Assembly: GCA_002633005.1 (NCBI GenBank)
Contig: NMRA01000256.1
Location: 111,048-175,047 of the forward strand
Direction: 5' to 3'
DNA: 64,000 nucleotides
From: Phoronis australis
Taxonomy: Eukaryota > Phoronida > Phoronidae
The notes under the pieces are model-generated. The model had not been told where the DNA came from. It did not search any database and was given only the letters and a program-made list of their open reading frames with translations. Positions 13,554-26,311 of the stretch are shown one piece after another (the first letter of the stretch is position 1; every line of letters begins with the position of its first letter). A program made the position numbers and the translations under genes.

Positions 13554-15232
13554 CTGGAAGGAACAACTTGATGTTGTGTGGAATTTCTACGGTATTTGCC
13601 ACAACAATAGCAATTTGACAAATTTAACAACAAATACAGTAAAACTGATTAAGGTCATCTAGTACCAGAGAAAACGTGTCCAAATTTGGTCAACTTTGGT
13701 ACATCATAGGTCAGATTTTTAGGACACTTTCAGATACTATGCGTCATGCACAGTTCTCTACAACGTTGTTGGGATTTGTTTTTAAAATGTTCCATATTTG
13801 TATAAGGGCTATAAAAATAACAATTTGGCAAATTCTCATGAAAAAAGTCTTAAGTTCATAAAACGAAAAGAAAAGGATAAATTAGAAAACAGTAACAGTT
13901 TTTTTGACATTACATCTTGAGTAAATATTCAACAAATATTTAGTCATGTTTTTGATTCTATAGGCCTAGTTTTAGTATTGATGTACCTAGTACCCCTTTT
14001 GCTAGATTATGTTACACATGGTGATGTGACCCATTTAATGGCAGACTGACAAGTCAAAAATAAAATTCTACAGTCTACAGGCTCTTTACTTTCACATATA
14101 ACACATACCAATTTTTAACTTCAATCTATAGTTTTGTAGATACTTGGCTAAATACACACACACGTGATGATAATATCCTGCATAACTGGAGACAAAGACA
14201 GGAACAAGCAACACAGTCATGTATGAACGTTCACCATTTAGAGATTAGTGGAATCTGTGCTGTCCTGATATGGCTCACAACATTACCACAGGTATTTTGT
14301 TAGAATATAACTCCACTATTAATACAGGCTTTGGCATGAAATGAAGCCAGTGTCTTTGGTCAAACATAGAGTGACCCTAGCATAAACAGAGTTAGGATGA
14401 CTTGTTTCTAAGGCTTTTGTACCCTGGATCCGCCAATGCTTAATGACTGAAATTTTTCTCAAAAGGTGACCTTATTCTGGGACACCTCCACAAACTCAAA
14501 TTGGCAGAACTGGATCTCCATTACAACCACATCCCAGCAAGTTGCTTTTAAATGCTGATATCAATCTGGTCTATTATTTAAGCATAGCGGGCCTTTTCCA
14601 GTATAACTCAATAATCTACCATACTTCATATTAAAGTTATGGGGAACCTTGGCAACTACACTGTACATTCAGCCAAAACAAAGCTACAGAATTATCTTAA
14701 ATAGGTAAAATTTGATTTTTCTTCTTACATCAGTCTGCTATAGATAGGGTCGAATGACCACCTCTTTTTAGTATAATTTAGCAAAAAGAAATAAAGCAGA
14801 ATCAAAACAACGGTATTAATAACATGACCAAATTCCATTTTGATTTTAATGTCCACGATGTCTCACAAACACTGTAACAGTTACAGTTTTAAAAGTCCCT
14901 TCAATTTTATAGAAGTTGGCTGTCCATTAAAAACCATTTCCCTACCATACAGCATTTTAGAGAACGGTGAATAAAGCATCTGAAAAAGCGTATGATCTGA
15001 AGTTTCCCATGAGTCAGATCAGCCACTTCTGAGATATGATGTTCCAGCCGATTCAGACCAAGTTGGAATTTTTCAAGTTTAGACGATTGAGCCAATACAA
15101 TTGAGTCATTGCTCCACAAAAAAAGGAGCTTAGATCTATGCTCCTGATACCCTGGGTTGTTGGCAGCAGCGGTTCTTATGATTACGACTGACGACTTAAC
15201 TGACCAATAAGAACGCAGCATTCTTGACACAC
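13554..15232. other. probable first intron of OAT
   Basis: The acceptor (pyrimidine-rich, ending CCTTCCAG on the - strand) abuts the OAT start exon. A candidate donor GTGTGTCAAG lies at 15223-15232. No coding sequence is recognised between them. Confidence 0.4.
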
Positions 15233-15262
15233 CTTTATCTGCGCTTCCAAGCCGCCATTTTA
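15233..15262 (-). promoter_or_regulatory. candidate OAT transcription start and non-coding exon 1 with YY1-like site
   Basis: Reading the - strand, AAAATGGCGGCTTGG (YY1-like, often found at metazoan transcription starts) is followed by a short segment ending AAAG, then a consensus-like donor GTGTGT at 15232. This would supply the missing 5' exon. Evidence is by position and motif only. Confidence 0.35.
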
Positions 15263-17509
15263 CCCCACAAACAATATGTTGTCATGTAAAACTTATTTTA
15301 GTCTATAGCTCAAGAAATTGCGTGAAAAGAATCATGATATGATGTTAATATGGCGTGTGTAATTCTGACAGCCGTTATGCACCTCGAGAAGAATATCCCG
15401 TCATTTTTTGGGCATCTCCTAAACCGAAAACTGATGTCGAAAGGTTTAAACTAGGTATCAAACTGTGCGAACGGCCACTGACGTATACAAGCAGCTGAAA
15501 TTGGCAATGTTGCTTGAGTACTCGAAGGTTAAACACAAACATATTTGTTCACGATACACACTTTTCAGTTACGTGGCTATAGTGTTGGCTTATCTGATTT
15601 TGACTCCGGAGTTTCACTCGTCTGGCCGCCTTTTTCTCAGTACCTGCTGGATCTCAGCACTATAGTCTAGTGAAATTCCATGGCTATTGTAAATAGCCAT
15701 TTTTGCCACTACACCAAACTGGTCAATGCTCATGCTACGTTTAAAAATAACTGCAAGCTACCTTTATGAAGTGAAACTACAAAAATGCAAAATTCGTCAG
15801 AAGGTAAGCCTAACTTAAATGTCTTAATGGTACATGTATTAATTTGACTTGGACACAGCCCGAGACCTACCGGAGCTAACTGATTGCCTTAAACAAGATG
15901 AGTGACTGTGTACTTGAACTATAAATCCGAAGATTAGAAAAGCGCAAACCGTGTTATCGACTCGACCTACTTTACTCGGGGAGTCTCATGGGCAGTTGTG
16001 ACCTACTTTTCATTTGACGGGTTTTGGCAGACACCAAAATAAAAATATCGGTGAATCCTCACTGATTTTGTTTGAAAGATCCTAAAACCTTCTGCATCGT
16101 ACAGATAATTTGACTTTAAAGTTCATACACAGCTTAACATGAACATATCGAATCAGTGGCCTTATCATTTGTCAGGTGAAGGTGAACCCCGTGTGGGGTT
16201 CTTCGGATTTTCGCTGGCTCCGAAATACTTTTCCTCGAACACTTATTTTTTCATCATCACCTTTGCAAATTCCCACATCATAAACATAGGATTCTTTGCT
16301 GAAAAGCATCGAGTGTCGTCTTTGTCGAAGCGTTTTCGGATAGTGCAAAAAACACTCGCCGATTCCACCAGGAATGTTTTAGTGACATTGTATTTGCCTT
16401 TGACATCTTGTTTGTTTGTCGGGTGTCACGTGAATTTTCGCGAGGAGGTGGAGCTTGCAATAGGTCAATTATCAAATGACAAAGTACAGTTTCATGGAGA
16501 AGTAGCTTTCTAATGTTCCGAATGGAGGTATCATGGAATGATCCGCCAACACTATTATCTTCTTCTTGGTTTACGTGACCACACGCTCTCCAGAGTATTG
16601 TCACTGTATAATAATGAGGATTGACAAAAACGAGAACAACTATAACAGGTTTATAAGGATATGTCACTTCAGAGGTCGGTTAACATAGCTAGGGAGGACG
16701 TTTTTCAAAAATTTTAGAAAATGTGCATGTAATATACATCATTAGAAAGCTCTTTTCGAGACTAAAATAACGATGCAAAAATTTTTTAAATCGGACTCAT
16801 GGTTCCGGAGAAAATGTCATTTTCGTGTCAAAATTTTTGGTAAAAATTCTGTCAAATCGAATCTGCGAGTTCAAAATATTATGGTTTCAAAAATAAGAAA
16901 CGTAGATTGACATGTAATACATCATTTTAAAGAACTTTTTATGATGAATAATTTGCCAAAAACCCATTTTGATTAGACGTTCCTGTGCGAAGATATTGAC
17001 CTTAAAGTCAGCACAGTCAACAAAGAGAAGTCACTACGTACAATTGTGCAATTTCGAATTTTCATAAAATAACAATTACTCCAGGAAAAAAACAAATAAG
17101 GTATCATTTTAAAGATTTTTTATCAGGAAAGTTGACACTTGATAATTGATTGAGCAAATTATTGATATTATTTGTGATATTGTTTTTAACAATCATGCAG
17201 TTTGTAACCGGCTTAACTTTGTCAAAATCAATTACATTAAATAAAAATTAAAGATAAACAAGCATCATTTCAAAAATGTATTGATGACAAGTATGATAAA
17301 TAGAACATTTTAATACAAGCTTCTGAAAGACATATAATAAATAAAACTTTTACATAAACTTTCCACAACAATGTAATAAAATGAAGACCCTGTCATGAGC
17401 CATCCATTAATGTTCATGCTATAAAACCAACAACTGCAATATTTATAATCCTAAAATTGTCTCAAGTGATATGAACACAAAAAAGAATCTGTGATGGACA
17501 GATAAATAA
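15263..17509. other. no supported gene; repeat-like
   Basis: Overlapping 124-129 codon frames on both strands (16139-16513 +, 16278-16667 -) have no recognisable domain and look like chance. From about 16711 the sequence is a degenerate repeat. Confidence 0.5.
16711..17130. repeat. degenerate long-period repeat
   Basis: Three diverged copies, about 190 bases apart, of a segment resembling ATGTAATACATCATTTTAAAG followed by A/T-rich sequence (near 16730, 16915 and 17102). A fourth weak echo lies near 17265. Probably an old interspersed repeat. Confidence 0.45.
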
Positions 17510-17805
17510 GTTCTCAAGGCATCCTCAAGGAAGGGGGTACCAAACCCTTTCAGTGACAATTGACAGTGGAGTACCTTCCAGTAAACAGACGCTCAGTGAA
17601 GTTCCTTACACAGACTTGTGGTATCCTCAAGAAAGGGGGCCAAACCCTTCCACTGACTACTGTACGTCAGCGAGGTACCTTAGAGACTTGTGGCATCCTC
17701 AAGGAAAGGGGGCCAAACACTTTCACTGACCAAGTCAGTGGAGTGCCTTACACAGACTTGTGGCGTCCTTAAGGAAGGGGGGGCCAAACCCTTTCTGACT
17801 ATCGT
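17510..17805. repeat. minisatellite-like repeat, ~71-bp unit, about four copies
   Basis: The core ATCCTCAAGGAAGGGGG, followed by CCAAACCCTTTC and an ACTTGTGG block, recurs near 17521, 17622, 17693 and 17764. The last three copies are about 71 bases apart; the first is more diverged and spaced wider. Confidence 0.75.
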
Positions 17806-17823
17806 AAGTCATGCAACATTGAG

Positions 17824-17913
17824 TTATTCCAGCACTTCAAAGTCCCTTTGACCAAAGTCATCAATCAGCCAAAAGGAGTAGATAGCCTCATCTTCGTCGT
17901 AATGGATATTAAA
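17824..17913 (-). pseudogene. possible orphan terminal coding exon, unknown product
   Basis: On the - strand a 29-residue open stretch reads HYDEDEAIYSFWLIDDFG then QRDFEVLE and a stop at 17824-17826. It is preceded by a plausible acceptor, CTGTCTTAG. The composition (aromatic and acidic, no low complexity) looks like real protein. Upstream in the same frame is a stop, so it is either a last exon or a fragment of a dead gene or transposon. I do not recognise the family. Confidence 0.3.
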
Positions 17914-17934
17914 CTAAGACAGATATCCGAGGAC

Positions 17935-19887
17935 CTGAAAGAATACTATAATTCATAAATGATAATTGTTGCTATGGCATGTAAGAATTTATATTTGAAC
18001 AGTGTTATGCGAAAATGTTACCCTACTTGGAAATTATGCACAACATTTTAACAAAGGTGACATAATACTATCAAACTACAACGTTGTGAAAAGAAAAAAG
18101 AAATAGCTAGATAGGTCATGTCAGTATTTGTCTGACAGTGTCTTAAGAGGTGGTGTTGGCATAGGAGCTGAAAAACACCGCCTGATAGGTGGAGGGGACA
18201 GCCAAAGTGAAGGAGGCTTTGACCGTGTGTCCACGAGACCCTGTCCAACTGAATAACTGGCAAAATGCAAGTAGAATCAGTAGAAGCAGGAAAATAGAAG
18301 GATATAGACCAAGAGCTAGAAGCAGAGTCTGGTGAGAAAGAAATGTGAGACATGATGATGATAGAAACTGATACAGGAGTGAAATTATAAGAACAAAAAC
18401 AATGAAGAAAATAACAACTGGTTTGGTCCACAGCAACTTTCAACAAAGCTTACCTGGAGGATATAGATCAGGGTGAGATTTATGAACAATCTAGGCAAAC
18501 CTCAATTGTTCTGTTAAAAATTATATATACTGGCCCGTGGTCAGAAAAAAGTTTATCAAAAGCATGTGTTTCATAGTTGTGGCCCACAAAGTCTTGGAAA
18601 CACAGGACTGCAGTAGAACTGTACATTTGTAATATTTGTTTAATCTAAACTTAAAATATTTTCATTTTCTATCTTGACATATTCTGAATAAAATGTCATG
18701 ACCAATAAGGCAAAATGGGTGTGGACCTCTCTGGCAACAAGCCAACCCAAGTCTATCAGTGGTTTGACCAACAAAAATGTGAAGCAAAATAGAAAAAAAA
18801 ACTTAAATATAAGAATCATTGTTCTCACTACGAGAAATAACTGTTTAGTTCTCTTTTACATTGAGTTTTCATCAGGAAAAGTTGAAGTGCTTCAGTATTG
18901 TAAACCAAACATTCAATACGATTCACAGGACCACCCCTAGCGGCAGTACCCGGAACTACGAAGTGAGTCAGAAATTCGCCTGATTGTCAGAAATTGACGA
19001 AGTGTTTATTTGGAACAAGTGTCTGAAATAGTTCATTAATGAACCCTTTAGTGCGGAATACAGTTCATTACATTCGCAAATTATGCTATATACCAATAAA
19101 TTCAGATCGAAGTTGAAGGTCGCGGGAACAGGCGACTTTTTCAACTTTTAAGTGCAGGGAAGTGAAAACTACTTACATAATCGTGTTCGCAAGGCTTCCT
19201 TTTGTTCTTTCACGAAGTTTCACGTAAAAATTCGCGAGTTTAGTCTTCTCCTGGGTTGAAAACCAAATAGCAGTCATTTTTACCAGCAGCCATTTTGGTC
19301 TGAAAAATCGGTCACGTCCCTGCAAAAAACTCGTGCAAAGTATTATTAAACGAATTTTGCGACAAAAAAAGATTATCAGATAAGTAAAACAATATATTAT
19401 TTCATACTTTGTGATAATTTTTATTCACATTTATTACATTTTTGAGTGATTTTTTGCCGATTGCATTGAGTGAATTTAACACGGTGACAGATACGCGAAG
19501 GGATTTGATGACGTATGTTGTCCTCGCTAACATAGCTAGATCGTTAACAGATAAGGCAGTCAGTAAGCAGGTGCCTCAAATGGAGGCACCCCACTATGTT
19601 AGTTCAGAAAGGCAGATAGTTTTCTGACAAAGATATCACGAAAAGGGACTGATGTAATGCAGCCCGGCAAGCTATTCCAGTCTGCGACTATTCTATGAAA
19701 GAAAGAATGTCTTTTTCCTGTAGTCTGTCCTAATATTTAACGGAATACCATAATTGGTTGACCTTCCTTCTGGTACATATGACACACTTGACAAACCACA
19801 CACCGTTCCCTAATTTTACAGGGTAAAAGTCCTTTTGAAGAGGGTCCCCATCTATTCAAGACTGACAATTGCAAAAACTCTATCAGT
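17935..19887. other. no supported gene
   Basis: Only short frames, including a hydrophobic - strand frame at 18143-18436 with no start context or homology cue. CpG-rich patches occur near 18930-18990 and 19120-19320, the latter with a CAGCCATTTTGG YY1-like motif. Confidence 0.45.
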
Positions 19888-22080
19888 CTTATCAGGGCTC
19901 GACACTATTAAAATCGGCAGCTCGCATTTTGCGACCTAGCCAAAATCCCAGGTCGCATTTTCAAAATCCAACTCGCATTCGTAAATGCCAGGTCGCAAAA
20001 TTTTCCCGCCATTTTTACGCACCAAAATAGATTTTTTAGATCATCTAGAAAATGTTTAGATTATGCTCTTATCTGTAGCGTTAAATACTCACAAATTTCG
20101 GATCTCAAAATTGACGTCATTCATGCAGGTACGGCGTTACTGTTCTTCACGACCGCCATTGAAAGACTCTAGAGCGCAAGGCAAGTTGCCGGCGTGAAAG
20201 TTGAATCAGTGCTCTCTAACTGACTTGTGCATTCGAGTAGCTAAATTTGCGATGTGAAAAGGGAGAAAATGCCCGTTGAAAAAGTATCCGGGATTTTGTT
20301 AGATCTGGTCTGCTACTGGCCGTCATCAAAGTCGTTAACGATTCGACTACTAACTCGGGTAATCGCTAGTTTGGTCTTCAATACTCTCCAAATGCGGGAA
20401 AAATAGGTCAGTCGCAAAACGACACGCATGTAACTAGTGTTAAATTTCTTTCCGAGGTATAAAACAAAGCCGGGATTTGGTTTTTACATACTGTGAAAAG
20501 ACGTTTTTGAAAACTGAAGTTGTGTAAAATGAAAGGGACACACACCATATAAGCTGCGTGTTAATTTAAAACCACACGCGGTCGTTTGTAGTGCGCAATG
20601 ATGGGCGCTAGCTTGAGCTGTGGGCGCTTAATTGGAAATTCTCAAAATTTAAGGGGGGACTTTTAATAGATCAGCGAGCGCTTATTATGAAACACTTTAA
20701 AGTTAGGGAGTAGGCTTGTGCGTGAGCATAGTCGTTCACCTCAGTGTTTGCGGTAATAAGATATTAAAACGCTGCAATGGTAAGAAACGTTATAATAATA
20801 CGATTTTCCGAGGCAAACTCCATCTGGTAGGGGCGACTTTCTGGATATCGTTACCACCTACATTGTAACCTTTTTAGCCACCCGGAATGATTTTTTTTAA
20901 CTGCCCGCTTCAGCCGGAACAAGGTTGTTTCTATAGGAGTCTGAACATTTTACGGCGACGGTGGTTCCGGAGCGAAAAGTTGCCGGGGGGGGGGTGTATA
21001 AAGAGAAGAATGAAAAGATCGCTAACTTCAACCACAATTTCGCATTTAGTGCCAGTTTAGTTGCAATAGCTGGCTACGGGCATAGAATACAGGGTTTACA
21101 GAACATCGACCTCGGGAAACATCGGAACAGGATAACGTTAATTCTGGGTTATATCGGTCCCGGTACATCGGGTCTTTTATAACCGCTGGGAATCTGAGTT
21201 CATTTTCAAATAAACCAGAGCCAAGCCGGTATACTCTTTCATTTAGGAGTGTCGCTGTTCTTTGAAGTGGTGCGCACGCGTGAGTTCACGCACTTGAATC
21301 ACTGGAGTAGGCCTACACTTTACATTGGCAACAACGCGTGAAAGACAAATCATATTTCGCGAACGTAGCCCCAGAAACAAGTAAAGTGTTTGAGAATTTC
21401 TTGGCAACTGAAAGCAAAGACGTGACCGTCGTTTGGCGATTAATAAGGTTGTAATTTTCACTTTGGTGACTTAATACGATAAAAAGGAGAAGCACATTTC
21501 CGTCTAAGTCACGATTGTCTGCCGGGACCGCTTGCACGCTAACGGTGCCGCAGTGCGATATCAGGGATATTGTCGTGGATATTTGGTACATGTAATAAGG
21601 ACATCTTATGTGAAAAATAAACATTTTTGTCCACCACAATGTTTGGTAAGTTGATCGCTTAAGAATTAATAGAAACACCATTGTTTTGTGAAGTTTTATC
21701 ACGTGTTAAGCAGTGGCCCGAAACTTTCTTCCCCGAATCCGGGAATTTACAAAAGTGGCCGAAAGTGTTAGCCAATGAAACGCGTCAAAGATCGATTCTG
21801 CATATCCCATGTTCACGCGACTAAGTCATCGGGAGGGCTGTTCTCGGTTAGTGTTCTTTTGAACTTGTATTTGACAACAACCAAATAACGGTCGGATTAA
21901 CAAGAGCTGATTCGTATTTGCCTGGTATCTGTTGAGAAGTGTAAAAACTCAGCTCGCATTCGTTGGAAATTCCAGGTCGCATTTTGCGACTTTATACGAG
22001 CTGACAAAAATCTCAGCTCGCATTTCCAAATTTCAGGTCGCAAATGCGACCTGCAGCTCGTTATGTCGAGCCCTGCTTAT
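19888..22080. mobile_element. hAT-like non-autonomous element, 2183 bp, 5-bp target duplication CTTAT
   Basis: The body 19893-22075 begins CAGGGCTCGACA and ends with the exact inverse TGTCGAGCCCTG. CTTAT is perfectly duplicated at 19888-19892 and 22076-22080. CAGGG ends fit hAT, but the usual hAT duplication is 8 bp; a 5-bp duplication fits a hAT5-type variant. Just inside both ends are alternating AGCTCGCATT and CAGGTCGCA motifs, probably transposase-binding repeats. The interior is CpG-rich and shows no transposase frame. Confidence 0.85.
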
Positions 22081-23090
22081 AACACTATCTTGAACAGCAG
22101 AATAACAATGATGATGCAATACAACTAAAACATTTTTAGCAAATATTTGGTTGACACAAAGCATCCTCCTTTTATAGCATTGAGCTATTATAGAGATTTG
22201 AGTGAGGATGCTGTTTGTAAAATTTCTTGTCACTCAGTAGACAGCCGGCAGGTCACCACAGTCACAGGTGCAACCTTGCTCGCGAGACTGTCTGTGGCCA
22301 GCGCTGTACCCAGTGACCCAGTCGGCATTGTTTTTCTCAGTTAGACAGTGACACAGTTTAAGTGCTACCAGCTGCAAGGAGTGACAAAACTACACTTTAA
22401 ATTTGTAGCCTCGTTGGAGGAGAACCGGTGGCAATAACATTTTGTCATTATGTTAAATCCAGTCATCATAAATGGACGTTTTTTGTTCACAAATTTCTAG
22501 CTACTCACTTGCTCTGCTCCTCATCAACGAAGCAGCGCTACCTGTTGCCAACAAGTTCTCGGTGCTCGTTAAAAACTGGAACAAAACCAAAAGCAAATGT
22601 CAAAAAATAACTTCTGTAATACATTCAGAAAACTTTCTCATATAATTCAAACCATTTGTCTTGTACAAAATAAAATATTTAAAAATTTTATTCGGAAACT
22701 TTATTTTCAATTAGTTTTATTTTGCAATCTAGTTTTCTAGTACTTATTATTTTACTATGCACTATGTTTATCCAGGAAATACATAGTACGAGATTTGTGG
22801 AGGAGTGCACTATGTAGATCAATTTATTAACTTTAATCTACGAGTTCAAGAAACGTTTGACGACGCAAGATCTCTTTTGCTTCAGATAATGTGAACAGGA
22901 TCCAAGGTACACCACTAACTTGGGTTGTTGTATTCAGTTCAGTTGATAATTTATGTTCAGTATAGCGCGTGTAAAACACAGTCACCCAATCTGTGTTAAG
23001 CAAAATCACTGTCTCTGACTTGCGTGTAGTGGGCTACCGGTGGCAGGCCTAGTATGTGTCACTCTGTCGCTGTTCTTGACTTAAATCGTT
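22081..23090. other. no supported gene
   Basis: AT-rich with short frames only. Nothing recognised. Confidence 0.5.
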
Positions 23091-24090
23091 ACTTGGCGAA
23101 ATTGTTGCTCTGCCACTGTTTGTTTCTTTTTTTTGTTTGTTCGCACTCTACATGACAGGTCATTTTTGTCTGATGCGCATGAAATTCACACACAACCTTT
23201 CTGGAACAGCTGGAACCCTATTGTTTTTCGTCATGATTGGATTCAAGATGGCAGATGTGGCAGCCATTCCGTTTCATAATTCAGGTTCAAATGCTCATAG
23301 AGGGTGCAATTCTCAACATACACGGCTGAAAATCAGCATGATTATTGTACCAGACATGTTCTACAGATGTCCCTGAAATTATTTGCTTCTGAATAAAGAT
23401 GGTAGGAATACCAGTTATTGCACATGCGCACCTCGATTTCGGAATAAAAATGTTTTGTCCTGTAGAGGGCACATTGTAAGACCAATTGCTTTGAAATTTT
23501 TCATGTGTTAGTTTCCTTGATTAGCTATCATCAAGTGCTGCTTAACCGCAAATTGCTTTAAAAAATTCAGTGAAAAAGGCAGTATCTGGCACATTTTCAC
23601 CTAGTTTCAATTGTGCTGGGGTGCCATTTTGAACGGGAAGAGCAAATGATGTGAATTTTTGCATGTGGATTCTTTAAGGTATACTTTTTCAAATGAATTG
23701 TAATTTTTTTCTCAAACTTACTGCTTTTGCGTTATTTGAGTTTTAATTTCAAAAAATACAGGATTTGAGATTTTTCGAAAATTTTTATGCAATTTTGTGA
23801 AACTAAAACGTAAGTGAATTTTTAACAGGTTCTCAGAAAATGTTTTCCATTTTTTGCTGCAATGTATACTTTTCGAATTATTTGAGATTTCTTGGTAATA
23901 ATGCTGTTTCTTTGTTGATTGATTTTGCTGCATTATGGTTGCTGCCTGCTATTGAACAACACTAACGTTTATTTCTTACTCATTTCTGACATCTTCATTC
24001 GTCGTATGATTGTTATCATCATGTTCATCATCATCACTTTCATCGTCATCATCATCTCCTTTGTCGTCTGTTCTGTCAATTTCGTCAAGT
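23091..24090 (+). mobile_element. interspersed element family R1, copy A
   Basis: Starts ACTTGGCGAAATT and ends with the near-inverse AATTTCGTCAAGT. Shares its whole layout with 44152-45447: a T-run, GTTTGTTCGCACTCTACA, a mirrored GGCAGATGTGGCAGCCATT block, a CCTGTAG..GCACATT block and a CATCATCATCGTC-rich right side. No open frame of note. This copy is more diverged and CpG-depleted than copy B. Confidence 0.7.
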
Positions 24091-24560
24091 GTCGTTCTTC
24101 TGAGCGCTTTCATCTTAAGTTTAGACTTCTTGTCACTGACACTGTTGGCTGTGCCTTTACTTGCGTCTCTGTGTCATCAGTTACTGAATATGAGTTGATC
24201 ATGAGTTGTACTGAGGTAACAACTGTCTGGTTTGTCGGTCCCTGATTTTTAAAAACTGTCAGGTATCCACTGAACAGCTGAATAACAGGCAATAGCTAGA
24301 TACATGAGTCCCTGATTTGAGAACTGAGTTACTCCCACTGAATGATGCCCGTTCTTCAGTGGTAGCAACTGGTTCTTAGATTAATTTTTCAGTGATGCAA
24401 TGATATACTTCTATTTTGATTTATATAAGTGTGACATTTTTTAAAAATTTGAGAGAGCAAAGTGTGATTGTGGGGCATTATTTTAAAAGATGAGTGTTGA
24501 AAGATTGTGTTTCTGAGTTACCCATCTTGAGAGTTGATTGTAAATGGAATTCACCATCAG

Positions 24561-24770
24561 AGAGTAAGTGTAGTTATGACAGTAAGTGAAGTTATGACAG
24601 TAAGTGTAGTTATGACAGTAAGTGTAGTTATGACAGTAAGTGTAGTTGTGACAGTAAGTGTAGTTGTGACAGTAAGTGTAGTTGTGACAGTAAGTGTAGT
24701 TGTGACAGTAAGTGTAGTTGTGACAGTAAGTGTAGTTGTGACAGTAAGTGTAGTTATGACAGTAAGTAGC
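24561..24770. repeat. 18-bp minisatellite, ~11.5 copies
   Basis: Unit AGTAAGTGTAGTTATGAC with A/G variation (TTATGAC or TTGTGAC). Because 18 is a multiple of 3, both strands stay open and give spurious repetitive frames (VVVTVS-type and YCHNYT-type). Confidence 0.95.
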
Positions 24771-26311
24771 TGACAATATGGAGTTAAGATGGGGAAAGGA
24801 AATTTTGCCCTTTCATTTTTGGCACGTATACTTTCTAGTAATCTGGATTTTAAAAACTGTTCACTTTGCCTATTTTGTACATGCTTATGGAAGCCGTACG
24901 TAGAACTAATCCTTGAAAACAATGAAAATGGGAGGTGTTCTGTGGTCAAGTTTTATGTGAGAAGGTATTTTTGAAAAATAGTGTTCACAATTTGTTTTAT
25001 CATTTTATGTGACCTGCGACCTGTTTAAGAAAATAGTCTTCAGTTTGGTAAAATGCTTCGTTGTCATTAACAAAATACACCATTAAAACTGATCATGAAG
25101 CCCAGTGTGTTTGAATGGTGGTAAATGGGTATTAATCATTCCAAACCTGGTTATGTGTGACAGAATGCCCGAGCAAGGTATTTTATAATCATCAAGAACA
25201 GCGCTCAATTTGCCCTTATGAAGAAACAACTGGTGTTAATAGTTGACATTCGAAATAGCCACGCCATTTTTTAAATATTCTAACCCAGCAGAAGGTGATC
25301 AGGTCTTTCGTGGACAGGTGTTCAGCGCCACCTACAGATCTTATGTAATGCGGACGGGAGGTCTCAACCTTTCCTGCTTCTATCATGCCATTAAATTTCC
25401 ACTGTTGTGTGGTTGGATGTACTAATTCATTTATGCAAAAGGCAAAACATTTTTAAAATATCAATGGATGAATGAGTACATCGTGCTCCATACATTTCCC
25501 AACCATGAAAAAGTATCCACCAACAGTGGCTGTGATAAAGCGTGAGAATTTCGATCCCAGCCAGTCAGTTTAGTTAAAATAAATTAGTGAACTTCAATTA
25601 ATCAGTGGGAGGGGCTGGCAGTGAAATTTATTCTTCTGCTTTTGAATTAATGAACCACTGAATTCTGAATTAATCTGTCCACCAAATCTGAGCAGAGATC
25701 AATCTGAAATGACTTCCATGCTCTCACTATTTAAGAGAGTGCCAATATGAAAAGTCCCCCGGTTGAAAATAAGTTTTTTATTTTTGATAATGGAAAGGTC
25801 AGTTTTGGAGTTAATGTGAGGATTAATGTCTTGATAATATAAAGCCAGTCAAATGGCATTTGATATTCCAGAAAACATAATGTGAGCTTAAAATAAACAT
25901 TATTTTACAAATATGGGTTAAATGAAATGCAGGGTTTGATTTGGCGACCTCATATTTTGTTTGGTAACCTGGGAAGAATCCCAAAAGTCACCACAAAGTT
26001 GTCACGCACCCATCCGAGCATGTGCTAAAAATAATTCAGGTAGTAAACACAAAGGAGACCTAGTTGTTTGGCAAAAAAACAGAAGACTCCATTCATAACT
26101 ATTAACAGACAAAAATTGGTCTTTTTTCTATTTTCAAGAACTTAAACTTTTTGTGAATTTCCACATTTTCCTGAAACATTGTTTGATAGCAGCTGTGGTA
26201 CATAACTATAATTTGATTAAAGAAGAGTTGTTTGGTTTTGCTTTATTTGAAAACAAGTGAAATTTCACTTGTCCATATATTGTGTCATAAACTGGAGAGA
26301 TATTACCGAAT
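24771..26311. other. no supported gene
   Basis: AT-rich. Short frames only. Confidence 0.5.

Noticed and set aside
13336-13602. Upstream Met (13602) as the OAT start
   Set aside because: The segment 13554-13602 is upstream of a pyrimidine-rich acceptor and is most likely intron; the Met at 13551 gives a normal presequence and length.
16139-16667. Overlapping 124- and 129-codon frames
   Set aside because: Opposite strands, no recognisable domain, no splice or start support.
18048-18446. Hydrophobic - strand frames suggestive of a membrane protein
   Set aside because: T-rich sequence read in frame gives Phe/Leu/Ile runs. No conserved pattern or gene context.
24483-24949. Long repetitive frames (VVVTVS-type and YCHNYT-type) on both strands
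   Set aside because: Produced by the 18-bp tandem repeat, which has no stop in several frames; no start context or domain.
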